Of a stretch of DNA of 64,000 nt, positions 16,290 through 24,948 are shown in pieces. Made by a program: the position numbers and the translations under genes. The stretch is from Granulicella aggregans (GTDB lineage: Bacteria; Acidobacteriota; Terriglobia; Terriglobales; Acidobacteriaceae): NCBI RefSeq assembly GCF_025685565.1, contig NZ_JAGSYE010000003.1, positions 868,001 to 932,000 on the forward strand. Direction: 5' to 3'. The notes below the pieces were generated by a model. The model had not been told where the DNA came from. It searched no databases and saw only the letters and a program-made list of their open reading frames with translations. The first letter of the stretch is position 1, and the number at the start of each line of letters is the position of its first letter.

Positions 16290-17096
16290 TCAGCCAGCCT
16301 GCACCAGAAGACAGGTGATGTTATCGCCGCCTCCATTGCGATTGGCGCAGACGATAAGTTCCTCGACGGCCCGGACCAGCAGAGCATTGCTTGTGGGCTG
16401 GTCCGCATCTTCGGTCCCATCCGCTGGGCGAGGCACCGCTGCACCCAGGATCGACGCGATCTGGGGGTTGGCGAGCTCGCGCATGAGGCCATCGGAGGAG
16501 AGCAGGTACATGTCTCCGGGCAGGACATCGATGCGCTGGACATCGGCGAGCACACGAGACTCCGATCCGACGGCGCGGGTGATGACGTTGCGGATGGGCG
16601 AGCGGTCGGCCTGCTCACGGGTCATCTCCCCGGCTCGGACCTGTTCTTCGACGACGGAGTGGTCGAGCGTCAACTGCTCGAGTTGGCCATCGCGGAGCCG
16701 GTAACAGCGGCTGTCGCCCACGTTGGCGAGCCATGCGCCTGAAGGAATGGCGGCGTCTGTAGACCCCGGCTCGAAGTAGAGCGCGACCAGCGTGGTCGCC
16801 ATGCCGCGCAAGGCGGCTGCCTGGCTTGACTGGCGATGCACGATGCGGTTGGCGTACTCGACGCCGTTGTGCATGGCCACCTCCGGCGAGATGCCTGCCT
16901 GCCTCATCTCGATCAGATGGGCGAGGAAGGAATCGGCGGCGAGACGGCTGGCGATCTCGCCACCGGCGGCCCCGCCGACGCCGTCGCAGACAACGAAGAT
17001 ACCGTGGTGGGCGTCGCCGGCGCAGGCGTCTTCGTTGCGACGACGGACGCGACCGGGATCAGACAGCATGGCGAAGGTAAGGGATTCGAAGGGCAT
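16290..17096 (-). CDS. PP2C-family protein serine/threonine phosphatase
   Basis: About 268 residues from the ATG at 17096. PPM/PP2C motifs in order: SDPGRVRRRNEDACAG, VVCDGVGGAAGGEIAS (metal-binding DGxGG), a middle WLANVGDSRCYRLRDG, LTLDHSVVEE, and a C-terminal GGGDNITCLLV with the metal-binding GxDNIT. It is a Mn/Mg-dependent, soluble, single-domain enzyme, like the Stp/PstP partners of bacterial Hanks-type kinases; no kinase gene is in the window. The longer frame upstream runs into the promoter region of the divergent DNA methyltransferase. Confidence 0.93.
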   Translation of the reverse strand: MPFESLTFAMLSDPGRVRRRNEDACAGDAHHGIFVVCDGVGGAAGGEIASRLAADSFLAHLIEMRQAGISPEVAMHNGVEYANRIVHRQSSQAAALRGMATTLVALYFEPGSTDAAIPSGAWLANVGDSRCYRLRDGQLEQLTLDHSVVEEQVRAGEMTREQADRSPIRNVITRAVGSESRVLADVQRIDVLPGDMYLLSSDGLMRELANPQIASILGAAVPRPADGTEDADQPTSNALLVRAVEELIVCANRNGGGDNITCLLVQAG

Positions 17097-17214
17097 CAGG
17101 GAAGAGCGGATGTTCTGGATAAAACATACACGGCAGGAACCTTGCGGCCAAAATCCGGCACCCGCGAAGTTACGGGGCGACGACAAACGGAAGGAAGACA
17201 ATACGCGATACCCT

Positions 17215-18195
17215 GTGACGGTGAACCGGATCGTGTACGGCGACAATCTGGAGGTGCTGCGCGGGCTAGAAGCGGGATCAGTGCCGCTAATCTACATCGA
17301 TCCGCCGTTCAACACGGGAAAACGGCAGTCCCGTCCGGCGATGAAGACGGTCCAGGACCCCGACGGCGACCGGGTGGGCTTTGGCGGCAAACGCTACCGG
17401 ACGGAGTTGGCCGAGCTGAGCGCTTCGACCAGCGGTTACGGCGACAGCTTCGCGGACTACCCGGGATTTCTGCGGCCAAGGCTGGAAGAGGCGCACCGTA
17501 TCCTTGCGCCCTACGGCAGCCTCTTCTTTCACATCGATCCACGCGAGGTGCACTACTGCAAGGTGATGCTGGACGGAATCTTCGGCCGGGAATGTTTTCA
17601 GAACGAGATCATCTGGGCCTACGACTACGGAGCGAGAGCCTCCAAGAAGTGGCCGGCCAAGCACGACAACATCCTCTGGTACACCCGTCACCCGGGGCGG
17701 TACACCTTCAATCTGGAGGCGAGCGACCGCATACCCTACATGGCGCCGACGCTGGTTGGAGCAAAGAAGGCCGCGCGCGGCAAGACTCCGACCGATGTCT
17801 GGTGGCATACGATCGTCTCGCCAACGGGCAAAGAGAAGACCGGCTATGCGACGCAGAAGCCGCTGGGTATTCTGGAGCGAATTGTGCGGGTACACTCGAA
17901 CCCCGGCGACCTGGTGCTGGACTTCTTTGCTGGCAGCGGAACGACGGGAGCAGCGGCGGCGCGTAACGGGCGCGAGTTCCTGCTCGTCGATGAGAATCCG
18001 GCGGCCGTGGCGGTGATGGAGCAGCGGCTGGCGGCGTATCTGCCGGTGAAGACGGAGAAGTTACGGAAGCCGGCCAGAAAACGGGCGGCTGGAGCTCCTA
18101 AGAAAAAGGCCGCGCGAAAGTCGATTTCGGTCAAGTCAAAGGAAACCCGAACCAAGCGAGGCGTCCTACCGCCAACGGACCCAATAGCAACGTAA
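17215..18195 (+). CDS. Site-specific DNA methyltransferase (N6-adenine/N4-cytosine type), solitary
   Basis: About 326 residues from the GTG at 17215. Motif IV, YIDPPFNTG (residues 27-35), precedes motif I, DFFAGSGTTG (236-245), the beta-class order with the target-recognition region between them. A GGAAGGAAG about 16 nt upstream is the only SD-like stretch; the GTG at 17221 is an alternative. The last 45 residues are strongly basic (Lys/Arg/Ala-rich) and resemble a DNA-binding tail. No restriction endonuclease gene lies nearby, so it looks like an orphan methylase that may regulate rather than restrict. It is divergent from the PP2C gene. Confidence 0.88.
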   Translation: MTVNRIVYGDNLEVLRGLEAGSVPLIYIDPPFNTGKRQSRPAMKTVQDPDGDRVGFGGKRYRTELAELSASTSGYGDSFADYPGFLRPRLEEAHRILAPYGSLFFHIDPREVHYCKVMLDGIFGRECFQNEIIWAYDYGARASKKWPAKHDNILWYTRHPGRYTFNLEASDRIPYMAPTLVGAKKAARGKTPTDVWWHTIVSPTGKEKTGYATQKPLGILERIVRVHSNPGDLVLDFFAGSGTTGAAAARNGREFLLVDENPAAVAVMEQRLAAYLPVKTEKLRKPARKRAAGAPKKKAARKSISVKSKETRTKRGVLPPTDPIAT

Positions 18196-18204
18196 GATGG
18201 CATC

Positions 18205-18660
18205 ATGCGATTTCTGATTGCGCTGCTCGCGATCGCGGGCCTGGTCGTTTCGGTGCTGGCATTGAAGGTACACAAGATGGATCCGTCTCAGGCTCCGCCG
18301 TGCGCAGTCTCTGAGCACTGGGACTGCGGCGCGGTGAACCATAGCCGGTTCGCGGTCTTCCCGCCACACAGCTTCGATGAAGCGCCGAACTCTCGCCATA
18401 TTCCAGTCGCAGCCGTCGGCATCGCGGGGTATGGATTGATCGCTCTCCTGGCCCTGTTTGGCCGGTTTTGGATCGTCCTGCACCTCGCCGAGTTCGGCTT
18501 CATGTGCGCCTGCTTCCTCAGTTACCTTGAAGCCTTCGTGATGGAGAAGTGGTGTATCTACTGCGTCTGGTCGCAGGGGCTGATCACTGCGATCCTGCTT
18601 TCGACGCTGGTCGCGGTGATTCTGCGGCGGCGTGCGGCGAAGCGCAGCATCTTTGCCTGA
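18205..18660 (+). CDS. Vitamin K epoxide reductase (VKOR) family protein
   Basis: A 151-residue inner-membrane protein with four or five hydrophobic segments. The VKOR cysteines are present: a periplasmic pair at C33 and C41 (in HWDCGAVNHS, with the conserved Ser47) and the active-site CIYC at 117-120. Such proteins reoxidise DsbA-like thiol oxidases using quinone. Here the usual fused thioredoxin domain is absent and no dsbA gene is next to it, so its partner must be encoded elsewhere. It begins 9 nt after the DNA methyltransferase gene. Confidence 0.9.
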   Translation: MRFLIALLAIAGLVVSVLALKVHKMDPSQAPPCAVSEHWDCGAVNHSRFAVFPPHSFDEAPNSRHIPVAAVGIAGYGLIALLALFGRFWIVLHLAEFGFMCACFLSYLEAFVMEKWCIYCVWSQGLITAILLSTLVAVILRRRAAKRSIFA

Positions 18661-18753
18661 GTTACGGCCGTCACTGGCATCGGTTTCCGGCAGAACTTCG
18701 CAGATCGCACGAACTTATGGCGAACCGGCGGAGTTATGACCTAGACTGGAGGC

Positions 18754-19155
18754 ATGTGGCCACGCCTGATCGCACAAATGGTTGAACTGCTTCCTCACGC
18801 CACACGGCTGCTGCCGCTGGCCGATAACTATCTTGCGAACCGGCGCGAGGCGGAGCGTTCACAGGCCTCGGCGCTCGCCTCGATGTCGGGCAGCCTCCGT
18901 GAAGAGATTGGCCACGTCGCGGACGTCTTCGGCAGCGTCTCGCGGCAGCTTGCGGAGCAGAAGAAGCAGATCGCCGCGCTGCAGGACTCGCTCGAAGCAG
19001 CGGAGACGCATCGGATCACCCAGACAAAGCAGTTGGAGTGGATTACCAGCGACCTGAACTCGATGCGGCTCTGGCTGAAGTTCGGCGTGGCTACGATCAT
19101 TGTCCTTCTGGTCGCGCTGAGCGCGCTGACCGTGCAACTCTACCGCCTCCACTAG
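18754..19155 (+). CDS. Coiled-coil protein with C-terminal membrane anchor
   Basis: A 133-residue protein with a GGAGG ribosome-binding site just before the ATG. Residues 30-100 are charged and heptad-like (REEIGHVADVFGSVSRQLAE, then EQKKQIAALQDSLEAAE), predicted to be a coiled coil; residues 106-127 form one hydrophobic span (WLKFGVATIIVLLVALSAL) followed by a short tail. It is thus probably tail-anchored in the inner membrane with the coiled coil in the cytoplasm. I do not recognise a family. Same strand as the VKOR and MqnC-like genes, with gaps of about 93 and 49 nt. Confidence 0.7.
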   Translation: MWPRLIAQMVELLPHATRLLPLADNYLANRREAERSQASALASMSGSLREEIGHVADVFGSVSRQLAEQKKQIAALQDSLEAAETHRITQTKQLEWITSDLNSMRLWLKFGVATIIVLLVALSALTVQLYRLH

Positions 19156-19204
19156 ACCTCATCCCTCGGCGGCCTTTCCAGCGGCCAGCTTGTAAGATCG
19201 AAGC

Positions 19205-20086
19205 ATGGGAATCAGCCAGCAACAAGCAATGCATTGTTTTCGCAGCGACGACCTGATCGGCATCGGCATGGAGGCCGACGCGATCCGGCGCGGTATGCAT
19301 CCGGACGGCATCGTCACTTACGCGGTCGACCGCAGCTTTCAATTTGACGGCGATGCGGAACTCCTCCTTGACGCGGTTGATTCTGCGGCCGATGAAGGAG
19401 CGTCTGCGATCAGGCTCACGGGTGATGTACCCAGCCTGAAAGATTTGGTAACCATACTGACCGCACTTCGCGCACGATTCCCTTCCCTGCGGATTCAAGC
19501 GTTGACCGCGAAGGATCTTGAAGGCATGGCGCAAGAATCGGGCGCGGCCGAGGGTGAGATATTGGCGCGGCTGCGAGCGGCTGGGCTTGATGCGATCGAA
19601 GGCGGAAGGCTGGGAGTCTCACCGGAGCGCTGGCTGCAGTTGCATGCCGCAGCCCATCGCACCGGGCTGCGTTCCCGGGCGGAGTTGACGTTCGGCGGCG
19701 ACGTTACGGCAGAGGAGCTGATCGAGCAGCTACTGGCTCTGCGTGCCTTGCAGGAGGAGACGGCGGGATTTACCGGCCTGTCGCTGACCGGCTATAGACC
19801 GAACAGCGAGCGGGCGGAGTTCGAACAGCCAACGGCTGTCGAGTACCTGCGGACGCTTGCGATCTCGCGCATGGTGCTCGATAACTTCGACAACATCGAA
19901 TCCAGCGGCATCGACCAAGGGCTGAAGGTGATGCAGATGGCTCTGCGCTTCGGAGCGAACGATGGCGGCACGATCGCGCCCACCGGCAACTTCACCGAGG
20001 CGGACCTGCGCCGCGTCATCCGGGATGCGGGATTCGCGCCGGTGGAGCGAGACGCGCTCTACCGGACCTTCTACCTGAACAACTAA
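19205..20086 (+). CDS. MqnC-like protein lacking the radical-SAM [4Fe-4S] cysteines
   Basis: A 293-residue relative of the dehypoxanthine futalosine cyclase MqnC (about 370-390 residues). The N-terminus CFRSDDLIGIGMEADAIRRG and HPDGIVTYAVDRSFQF match the family up to the point where the CxxxCxxC loop should begin; instead the sequence passes directly to DGDAELLLDAVDSAADEGAS. The C-terminal half is well kept: TAVEYLRTLAISRMVLDNFD, QGLKVMQMALRFGANDGG and LRRVIRDAGFAPVERDALYR. Only one cysteine (C11) remains, so it cannot hold the SAM-cleaving cluster. It is therefore a likely non-catalytic or repurposed paralogue; a regulatory or scaffold role in menaquinone synthesis is inference. Confidence 0.85.
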   Translation: MGISQQQAMHCFRSDDLIGIGMEADAIRRGMHPDGIVTYAVDRSFQFDGDAELLLDAVDSAADEGASAIRLTGDVPSLKDLVTILTALRARFPSLRIQALTAKDLEGMAQESGAAEGEILARLRAAGLDAIEGGRLGVSPERWLQLHAAAHRTGLRSRAELTFGGDVTAEELIEQLLALRALQEETAGFTGLSLTGYRPNSERAEFEQPTAVEYLRTLAISRMVLDNFDNIESSGIDQGLKVMQMALRFGANDGGTIAPTGNFTEADLRRVIRDAGFAPVERDALYRTFYLNN

Positions 20087-20235
20087 GCCAATCTTAGTTA
20101 ACGTTACTGACCTCCGATCAACGGGTTACCGATCGGTGGGCTGGGAGAATTTATTTCTTTTCTCCTGAAATCGGCGAGGTGTACTTTAGTGCTGTAGCGG
20201 TACGAGACGTCAATCCCCCAGGAGTAATGAATTCT

Positions 20236-20979
20236 ATGAATCACTTTGCCCTCCCTCGAATGACATTGAGAAGCTGGCGTTGGATGACTTTGACGGCGGT
20301 TGCCGGACTCTCCTGTGCGCTCTCGTCGGCAGGCACAGCGTACGCCCAGGCACCGGCTGCAGCCTCGCCGGTTACGGTCGCACTTACGCCCGCTGCCTTT
20401 CTTCCCGTTCTCTCGGGGGGGAGCTCCCAGAGCACCATCGCGACGAACCTTGACGGCAACACGCCCGCGTCGCCCTGGCAGATATCTCTTCTCTCTGTCA
20501 ATCGGACTGACGGTGCGACCGGTCAGACCTATCAGGTCCAGATGACCAACGTCTCCTCGGGGCCGTTGAGCCTGCCTGTGGGGACCGATGGCCAGGCCAT
20601 CTGGGATGCCTGCCAAAACGGTGAGATCGATGAAGTGAACATCGCTCTGCGCGTCTCCGGACAGATTGCTCCCGCCGCAAATCTGCCGGCGGTCCACTCC
20701 TGTGCCGGAGTTCCAGCGTCGTCCCTGACGCTCGCTCCCGGAGCGTCGGTCATCTTTGTGGGAACGCTTCCGAATACCATCCTGGCTCCGGATGGTGCGA
20801 GCATCTCGGCTGTAGTGAGCGTCTGCTCGGCCGACTACTCTGCCGATGGCAGCGATCCGGTTGCGACGCGTCGGTGCCAGGTGCCGGCTGTCTCGAATTC
20901 GGCCGCCGCGCAGACTGCGGTGGCCAGGACGCCTGGTCGCGTCGTAGCTCCCCGCGTCGCATCCACATCTGTCGAGTAA
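20236..20979 (+). CDS. Secreted protein of unknown function
   Basis: About 247 residues, with an AGGAG 11 nt before the ATG at 20236; an ATG at 20227 is also possible but too close to it. A signal peptide is visible (hydrophobic WMTLTAVAGLSCALSSAGTA, likely cleavage near AYAQA). The mature protein is Ser/Ala/Pro-rich and looks all-beta, with six cysteines in the second half. TYQVQMTNVSSGPLSLPVGT reads like an immunoglobulin-like or protein-interaction strand pair. I do not recognise a family. The glycosyltransferase gene follows 72 nt later on the same strand. Confidence 0.65.
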   Translation: MNHFALPRMTLRSWRWMTLTAVAGLSCALSSAGTAYAQAPAAASPVTVALTPAAFLPVLSGGSSQSTIATNLDGNTPASPWQISLLSVNRTDGATGQTYQVQMTNVSSGPLSLPVGTDGQAIWDACQNGEIDEVNIALRVSGQIAPAANLPAVHSCAGVPASSLTLAPGASVIFVGTLPNTILAPDGASISAVVSVCSADYSADGSDPVATRRCQVPAVSNSAAAQTAVARTPGRVVAPRVASTSVE

Positions 20980-21051
20980 AATAGTCGCTGAAGTAAGTTC
21001 AAGGTTCGATCAGTCTGCACGGTTGCTGGTTGTTCACTCTTCCTGACCAAG

Positions 21052-22722
21052 TTGGAGCCAACACTGCTTTTCTCTCTCAGCGCCGTGCCGGCTGCCGCCA
21101 TCTTCCTCGGCCAAAAGGGCCTGGGTCACTATTGGCGGACGCACTACGGCGACCACACCTTCGAGCATCTGTACCGGTGGAATACGTTCGACGTGTGCCT
21201 GCTGGTGCCGTACTTCATCGTGATGGTGATCCTTGCCTTCTACGGGATTCACCGGTACCAACTCGTCTGGCTGTACTACAGGAACCGGAAGAACGCGGCG
21301 AAGTGGAGCGAGCCTCCGGCGCGGTTTGCCGAGGGTGAACTTCCCTTCGTCACGATTCAACTCCCTATTTTTAACGAGCAGTTTGTCATCGACCGGTTGA
21401 TCGACGCCTGTTGCCGGATGAACTACCCTCGCGACCGCTTCGAGATCCAGGTACTCGACGATTCGACGGATGAGACGGTGCTCGTGGCGCGGCAGATTGT
21501 GGATCGCTATGCGGCCGGATTTCCCGGCATGGATCCGCAGCCCATCGTCTATCTCCATCGTGAGAACCGTTACGGATATAAGGCGGGGGCTCTCGATAAG
21601 GGCCTTGATGTAGCGAAGGGCGAGTTGGTCGCGATCTTCGACGCCGACTTCGTACCTCCGCCGGAGTGGGCGATGCAGGTGGTCCATCACTTCGCCGAAC
21701 CGGGGATCGGCATGGTGCAGACGCGCTGGACGCACCTGAATCGCGACTACAGCTTCATGACGCAGGTCGAGGCGATCATGCTCGACGGGCACTTTGTGCT
21801 GGAGCATGGAGGCCGCTCGCGCGCTGGCGTCTTCTTCAACTTCAATGGCACGGCGGGGATGTGGCGCCGCGAGACGATCTCGCAGGCTGGCGGTTGGCAG
21901 CATGACACGCTGACCGAAGATACCGACCTCAGCTATCGCGCACAGATGGTTGGGTGGAAGTTCAAGTACCTGCAGGATGTCGAGTGCCCGGCTGAGTTGC
22001 CCATCGAGATGACGGCATTCAAGACGCAGCAGGCTCGCTGGGCCAAGGGCCTCATTCAGACTGGCAAAAAAATTCTGCCGCGCGTACTAAAGAGCGACCA
22101 GCCGTTTCACACCAAGCTTGAAGCCTGGTACCACCTTACGGCGAATATCAGCTATCCGCTGATGATCGTGCTGAGCACGCTGCTGATGCCGGCCATGATT
22201 ATCCGAAGCTGGCAGGGCACGACGCAGATGCTGCTGATTGACCTGCCGCTGTTTCTTGCAAGCACGATGTCGGTATCGTCCTTCTATCTGGTCAGCCAGA
22301 AGGAGCTGCATCCGAAGACCTGGTACAAGACGTTGCTCTACATCCCGTTCCTGATGGCATTGGGCGTGGGCCTGACGATAACCAATACCAAGGCCGTGCT
22401 GGAGGCGCTGTTCGGCATCAAGAGCGCGTTCGCCCGCACGCCGAAGTACCGCGTCAACAACAAGGGTGAGAAGTCGCAGGCGAAGGTCTACCGCAAGCGT
22501 CTGGGCATCGTGCCGTGGATCGAACTGGCGATCGGCTGCTACTTCACCTTTACTGTCTGGTACGCGATCACCAGCGAGAACTACTTCACCGTGCCGTTTC
22601 TTCTGCTGTTCGTGGCGGGCTACTGGTATACGGCGCTGCTAAGCCTGCTGCAAGGACGGTTCGAGCGTCCTGGGACCAAGGGCGGCGAGATGCACGAAAA
22701 GCCCTACCCTGTGGGGATCTGA
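21052..22722 (+). CDS. Membrane-bound processive family 2 glycosyltransferase (cellulose synthase-like)
   Basis: About 556 residues from a TTG start; upstream in-frame codons back to the stop at 20989 offer no ATG or GTG. Two N-terminal membrane segments precede a GT-A domain with the sequential acidic motifs of processive GT2 enzymes: VLDDSTDET, IFDADFVPPPEW, then TLTEDTDLSYR and the acceptor motif QQARWAKG (QxxRW). Four or more membrane helices follow. The overall build matches BcsA/CslA-like synthases that polymerise and export a beta-linked polysaccharide such as mannan or glucan. No PilZ domain or BcsB partner is seen. The sugar is not determinable from sequence; the manC/pgm genes elsewhere in the window are compatible with mannose. 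Confidence 0.88.
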   Translation: MEPTLLFSLSAVPAAAIFLGQKGLGHYWRTHYGDHTFEHLYRWNTFDVCLLVPYFIVMVILAFYGIHRYQLVWLYYRNRKNAAKWSEPPARFAEGELPFVTIQLPIFNEQFVIDRLIDACCRMNYPRDRFEIQVLDDSTDETVLVARQIVDRYAAGFPGMDPQPIVYLHRENRYGYKAGALDKGLDVAKGELVAIFDADFVPPPEWAMQVVHHFAEPGIGMVQTRWTHLNRDYSFMTQVEAIMLDGHFVLEHGGRSRAGVFFNFNGTAGMWRRETISQAGGWQHDTLTEDTDLSYRAQMVGWKFKYLQDVECPAELPIEMTAFKTQQARWAKGLIQTGKKILPRVLKSDQPFHTKLEAWYHLTANISYPLMIVLSTLLMPAMIIRSWQGTTQMLLIDLPLFLASTMSVSSFYLVSQKELHPKTWYKTLLYIPFLMALGVGLTITNTKAVLEALFGIKSAFARTPKYRVNNKGEKSQAKVYRKRLGIVPWIELAIGCYFTFTVWYAITSENYFTVPFLLLFVAGYWYTALLSLLQGRFERPGTKGGEMHEKPYPVGI

Positions 22723-22731
22723 AGCGGTCAC

Positions 22732-23442
22732 TTACTTCGCGGGTGCCGGCTTGCTCGCTTCCTTCTTGTCCTGCGCGGCAAGCCACTTATCGAACGGAAT
22801 CGTGAAGGAAAAGAAGTTCTGCTTTCCGTCCAACGAATGGACCATCTTCACGTAGAACTCCGCTCCCTTGAGCGCGGGATCGTTGAGCGCCTGCACGTCG
22901 TAGAAGAGGTATCCCGCCAGCGTGCTGTGAGCGTTGACCACTGTACCCTGAAAGCCGAAGTCGTTGTTGTCCTCAAGGATCTTCTTGTCCACCGAGGGAT
23001 GATGAATGGTAATGGGCGGCAGCGGCGCTGGCAGGGGAATCTTGGTGCCTTTGACGCTCTTCATGAGGAAGAGCTTGCGGTTGATGTCATCGTCGGTGGC
23101 TGCCGGAATGACGTCTCGGTTGGCCGAGATGAACTGCATTCGGGCGTCGTCGAGCGAGACGGCACGGTCGCCATCGTTAGTGATGACGACTCGGATGGGA
23201 AGGAATCCGTGCTGAATGTAGGGGAGACGAAAGAAGCTACAGTCCTTAGGATCGTCGCATGGCTCGGCAGCTATGGTGACGTTCTCTTTGGGATGAGCGT
23301 CGAAGGTGTCATACTGTGATGCCGGTTTCACCGGCGGGGCCTTTTTTTCACCGCCGGCAGCGTAGTCTGTACAGGCGGGGAGCAACAGGGCCAGAAGCGA
23401 CAATCTAAACGCCAGCGAAGAGGAGAGGTTAAGCAGGGCCAT
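22732..23442 (-). CDS. Exported lipoprotein of unknown function
   Basis: A 236-residue protein with signal peptide and lipobox LLPAC near residue 24. The mature part has a conserved-looking core: FRLPYIQHGFLPIRVVITND, a beta-rich region with a central Asp-rich loop (IPAATDDDINRKLF), and a C-terminal QNFFSFTIPFDKW, ending in a Lys/Ala tail. It resembles acidobacterial lipoproteins of unknown function. The gene is convergent with the glycosyltransferase gene (9 nt apart) and divergent from waaA, with about 100 nt between start codons. Confidence 0.72.
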   Translation of the reverse strand: MALLNLSSSLAFRLSLLALLLPACTDYAAGGEKKAPPVKPASQYDTFDAHPKENVTIAAEPCDDPKDCSFFRLPYIQHGFLPIRVVITNDGDRAVSLDDARMQFISANRDVIPAATDDDINRKLFLMKSVKGTKIPLPAPLPPITIHHPSVDKKILEDNNDFGFQGTVVNAHSTLAGYLFYDVQALNDPALKGAEFYVKMVHSLDGKQNFFSFTIPFDKWLAAQDKKEASKPAPAK

Positions 23443-23541
23443 AACTTTGCTTGATTATCCGCTGTGCTGGCCGCGAACGTAAAGGATGAGGAGTCTGGCC
23501 TTGAATCGAGTGGCGACCTGGTCTCATATCTGGATGGGGAG

Positions 23542-24948
23542 ATGCTGATCTACAGTATTTTGCTGGCGCTGGTGCTCCTCGCGGGAACGCCCTTCTTCCT
23601 CTTCCGCATGGCAACCAGCGGGCGTTATCGTGCGGGCCTGGCCGCGCGGCTGGGCTTTATTCCTGCGTCCCTTCGCGAGCGCGTCGCGGCGATCCGGGTG
23701 GAGCGTCGCGGCGGAGGAGGTCGGCGGCCGCTGACCTGGGTGCATGCTGTCTCAGTGGGCGAGGTGCTGGCGGCGGCACGGCTGATCGAAGAGATCCGGA
23801 CGGGAGAGTTCAACCGGCAGCGTCCCGGAATGGTCTTCGCTGTCTCGACGACCACCGAAGCCGGTCAGCGACTGGCACGGGAGCGTCTCATCGGGTGCGC
23901 GATCTTCTACTTTCCTCTCGACTTCAAATTCGTCGTTCGCCACTATCTTCGTATGCTCGAGCCTGAGCTCGTGGTGCTGATGGAGAGCGAGCTTTGGCCC
24001 CGGCTGATCTCTGAGTGCGCCGCCGAAAAGATACCCGTGGCCGTGGCTAACGCGCGCATCTCCGACCGGTCGTTTCCGCGCTACATGATGCTCAAGGCGC
24101 TATGGCAGCCTTTGCTGGAGAAGGTAACCCTGTTTCTGGCGCAAAGTGATGAGACGGCGAAGCGGCTGCAGCAGATGGGTGCTCCCCGCATCGAGACAAC
24201 AGGAAACATCAAGTATGACGCCAGCCTTGCGAAGGAGACGACGCTGGTGACGAACCTGCGCCTGCGTATCCAGGGAGATGCGGCACTGATCGTCTGCGGA
24301 AGCACGCTTGAGGGCGAGGAGGCGATGCTCCTCGATGCGTGGCCGGGCATCGTTGCCGCGTACCCGAAGGCTCTGCTGGTGATCGCACCGCGTCATCCTG
24401 AGCGCTTCGACCATGTGGCGCTGCTGCTGAAAGAGCGAGGTTTTCTCGCATTGCGAGGTACGACGTTTGCCCGGGTAAGAGTTCCGGTGCAGCAAGGCAC
24501 GATCTTTCTGCTCGATACCATCGGCGACCTGGCCGCACTTTACCGGCTGGCGACGGTGGCGTTTGTCGGGGGCAGCCTCGTTCCCGCCGGTGGACACAAT
24601 CCTCTGGAGCCGGCGCAGGCGGGCGTGCCGGTTCTCATCGGACCGTCCTATGAGAACTTTCGCGAGATCGTCGAGGCTATGTTGGCGAACGAAGGCATCG
24701 CCATCGTCGACAAGGAGCATCTTGGGTCGGCCATACTCGGACTGCTGCGCAGCCGGGAGAAGGCGGTCGCCATGGGATCACGTGGCCGGGAGCTTTCGGC
24801 GGCGCAGTCCGGGGCGACAGCGCGAACTGCGCTTGCGTTACTGCGGCTTCTTCCTCCACGTCCGGACACGCGCGGCGAGGGCGGCCAGATCCGAGCGACC
24901 GCTCTTGGTGAGGGAGTCGAGTCTGACAGTGGGGCCGCGGCGCTGTGA
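23542..24948 (+). CDS. waaA: 3-deoxy-D-manno-octulosonic acid transferase
   Basis: About 468 residues from the ATG at 23542; a GTG at 23464 would put the start almost on top of the divergent gene. An N-terminal membrane anchor (MLIYSILLALVLLAGTPFFL) is followed by the Glycos_transf_N domain with WVHAVSVGEVLAA, and a second domain with VNARISDRSF, then the nucleotide-binding region FVGGSLVPAGGHNPLEPA. The latter pattern is diagnostic of KdtA. It transfers Kdo from CMP-Kdo to lipid IVA on the inner membrane. The C-terminal tail is a Gly/Ala-rich extension. The gene overlaps lpxK by 4 nt (GTGA). Confidence 0.95.
   Translation: MLIYSILLALVLLAGTPFFLFRMATSGRYRAGLAARLGFIPASLRERVAAIRVERRGGGGRRPLTWVHAVSVGEVLAAARLIEEIRTGEFNRQRPGMVFAVSTTTEAGQRLARERLIGCAIFYFPLDFKFVVRHYLRMLEPELVVLMESELWPRLISECAAEKIPVAVANARISDRSFPRYMMLKALWQPLLEKVTLFLAQSDETAKRLQQMGAPRIETTGNIKYDASLAKETTLVTNLRLRIQGDAALIVCGSTLEGEEAMLLDAWPGIVAAYPKALLVIAPRHPERFDHVALLLKERGFLALRGTTFARVRVPVQQGTIFLLDTIGDLAALYRLATVAFVGGSLVPAGGHNPLEPAQAGVPVLIGPSYENFREIVEAMLANEGIAIVDKEHLGSAILGLLRSREKAVAMGSRGRELSAAQSGATARTALALLRLLPPRPDTRGEGGQIRATALGEGVESDSGAAAL

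Noticed and set aside
16792..17214. Upstream extension of the DNA methyltransferase frame
   Set aside because: It runs antisense through the PP2C gene and shows no methyltransferase resemblance; the GTG at 17215 directly precedes the family start.
20114..20136. CCGATC...GATCGG hairpin after the MqnC-like gene
   Set aside because: The stem is only 6 bp and no T-run follows, so it is not counted as a terminator.
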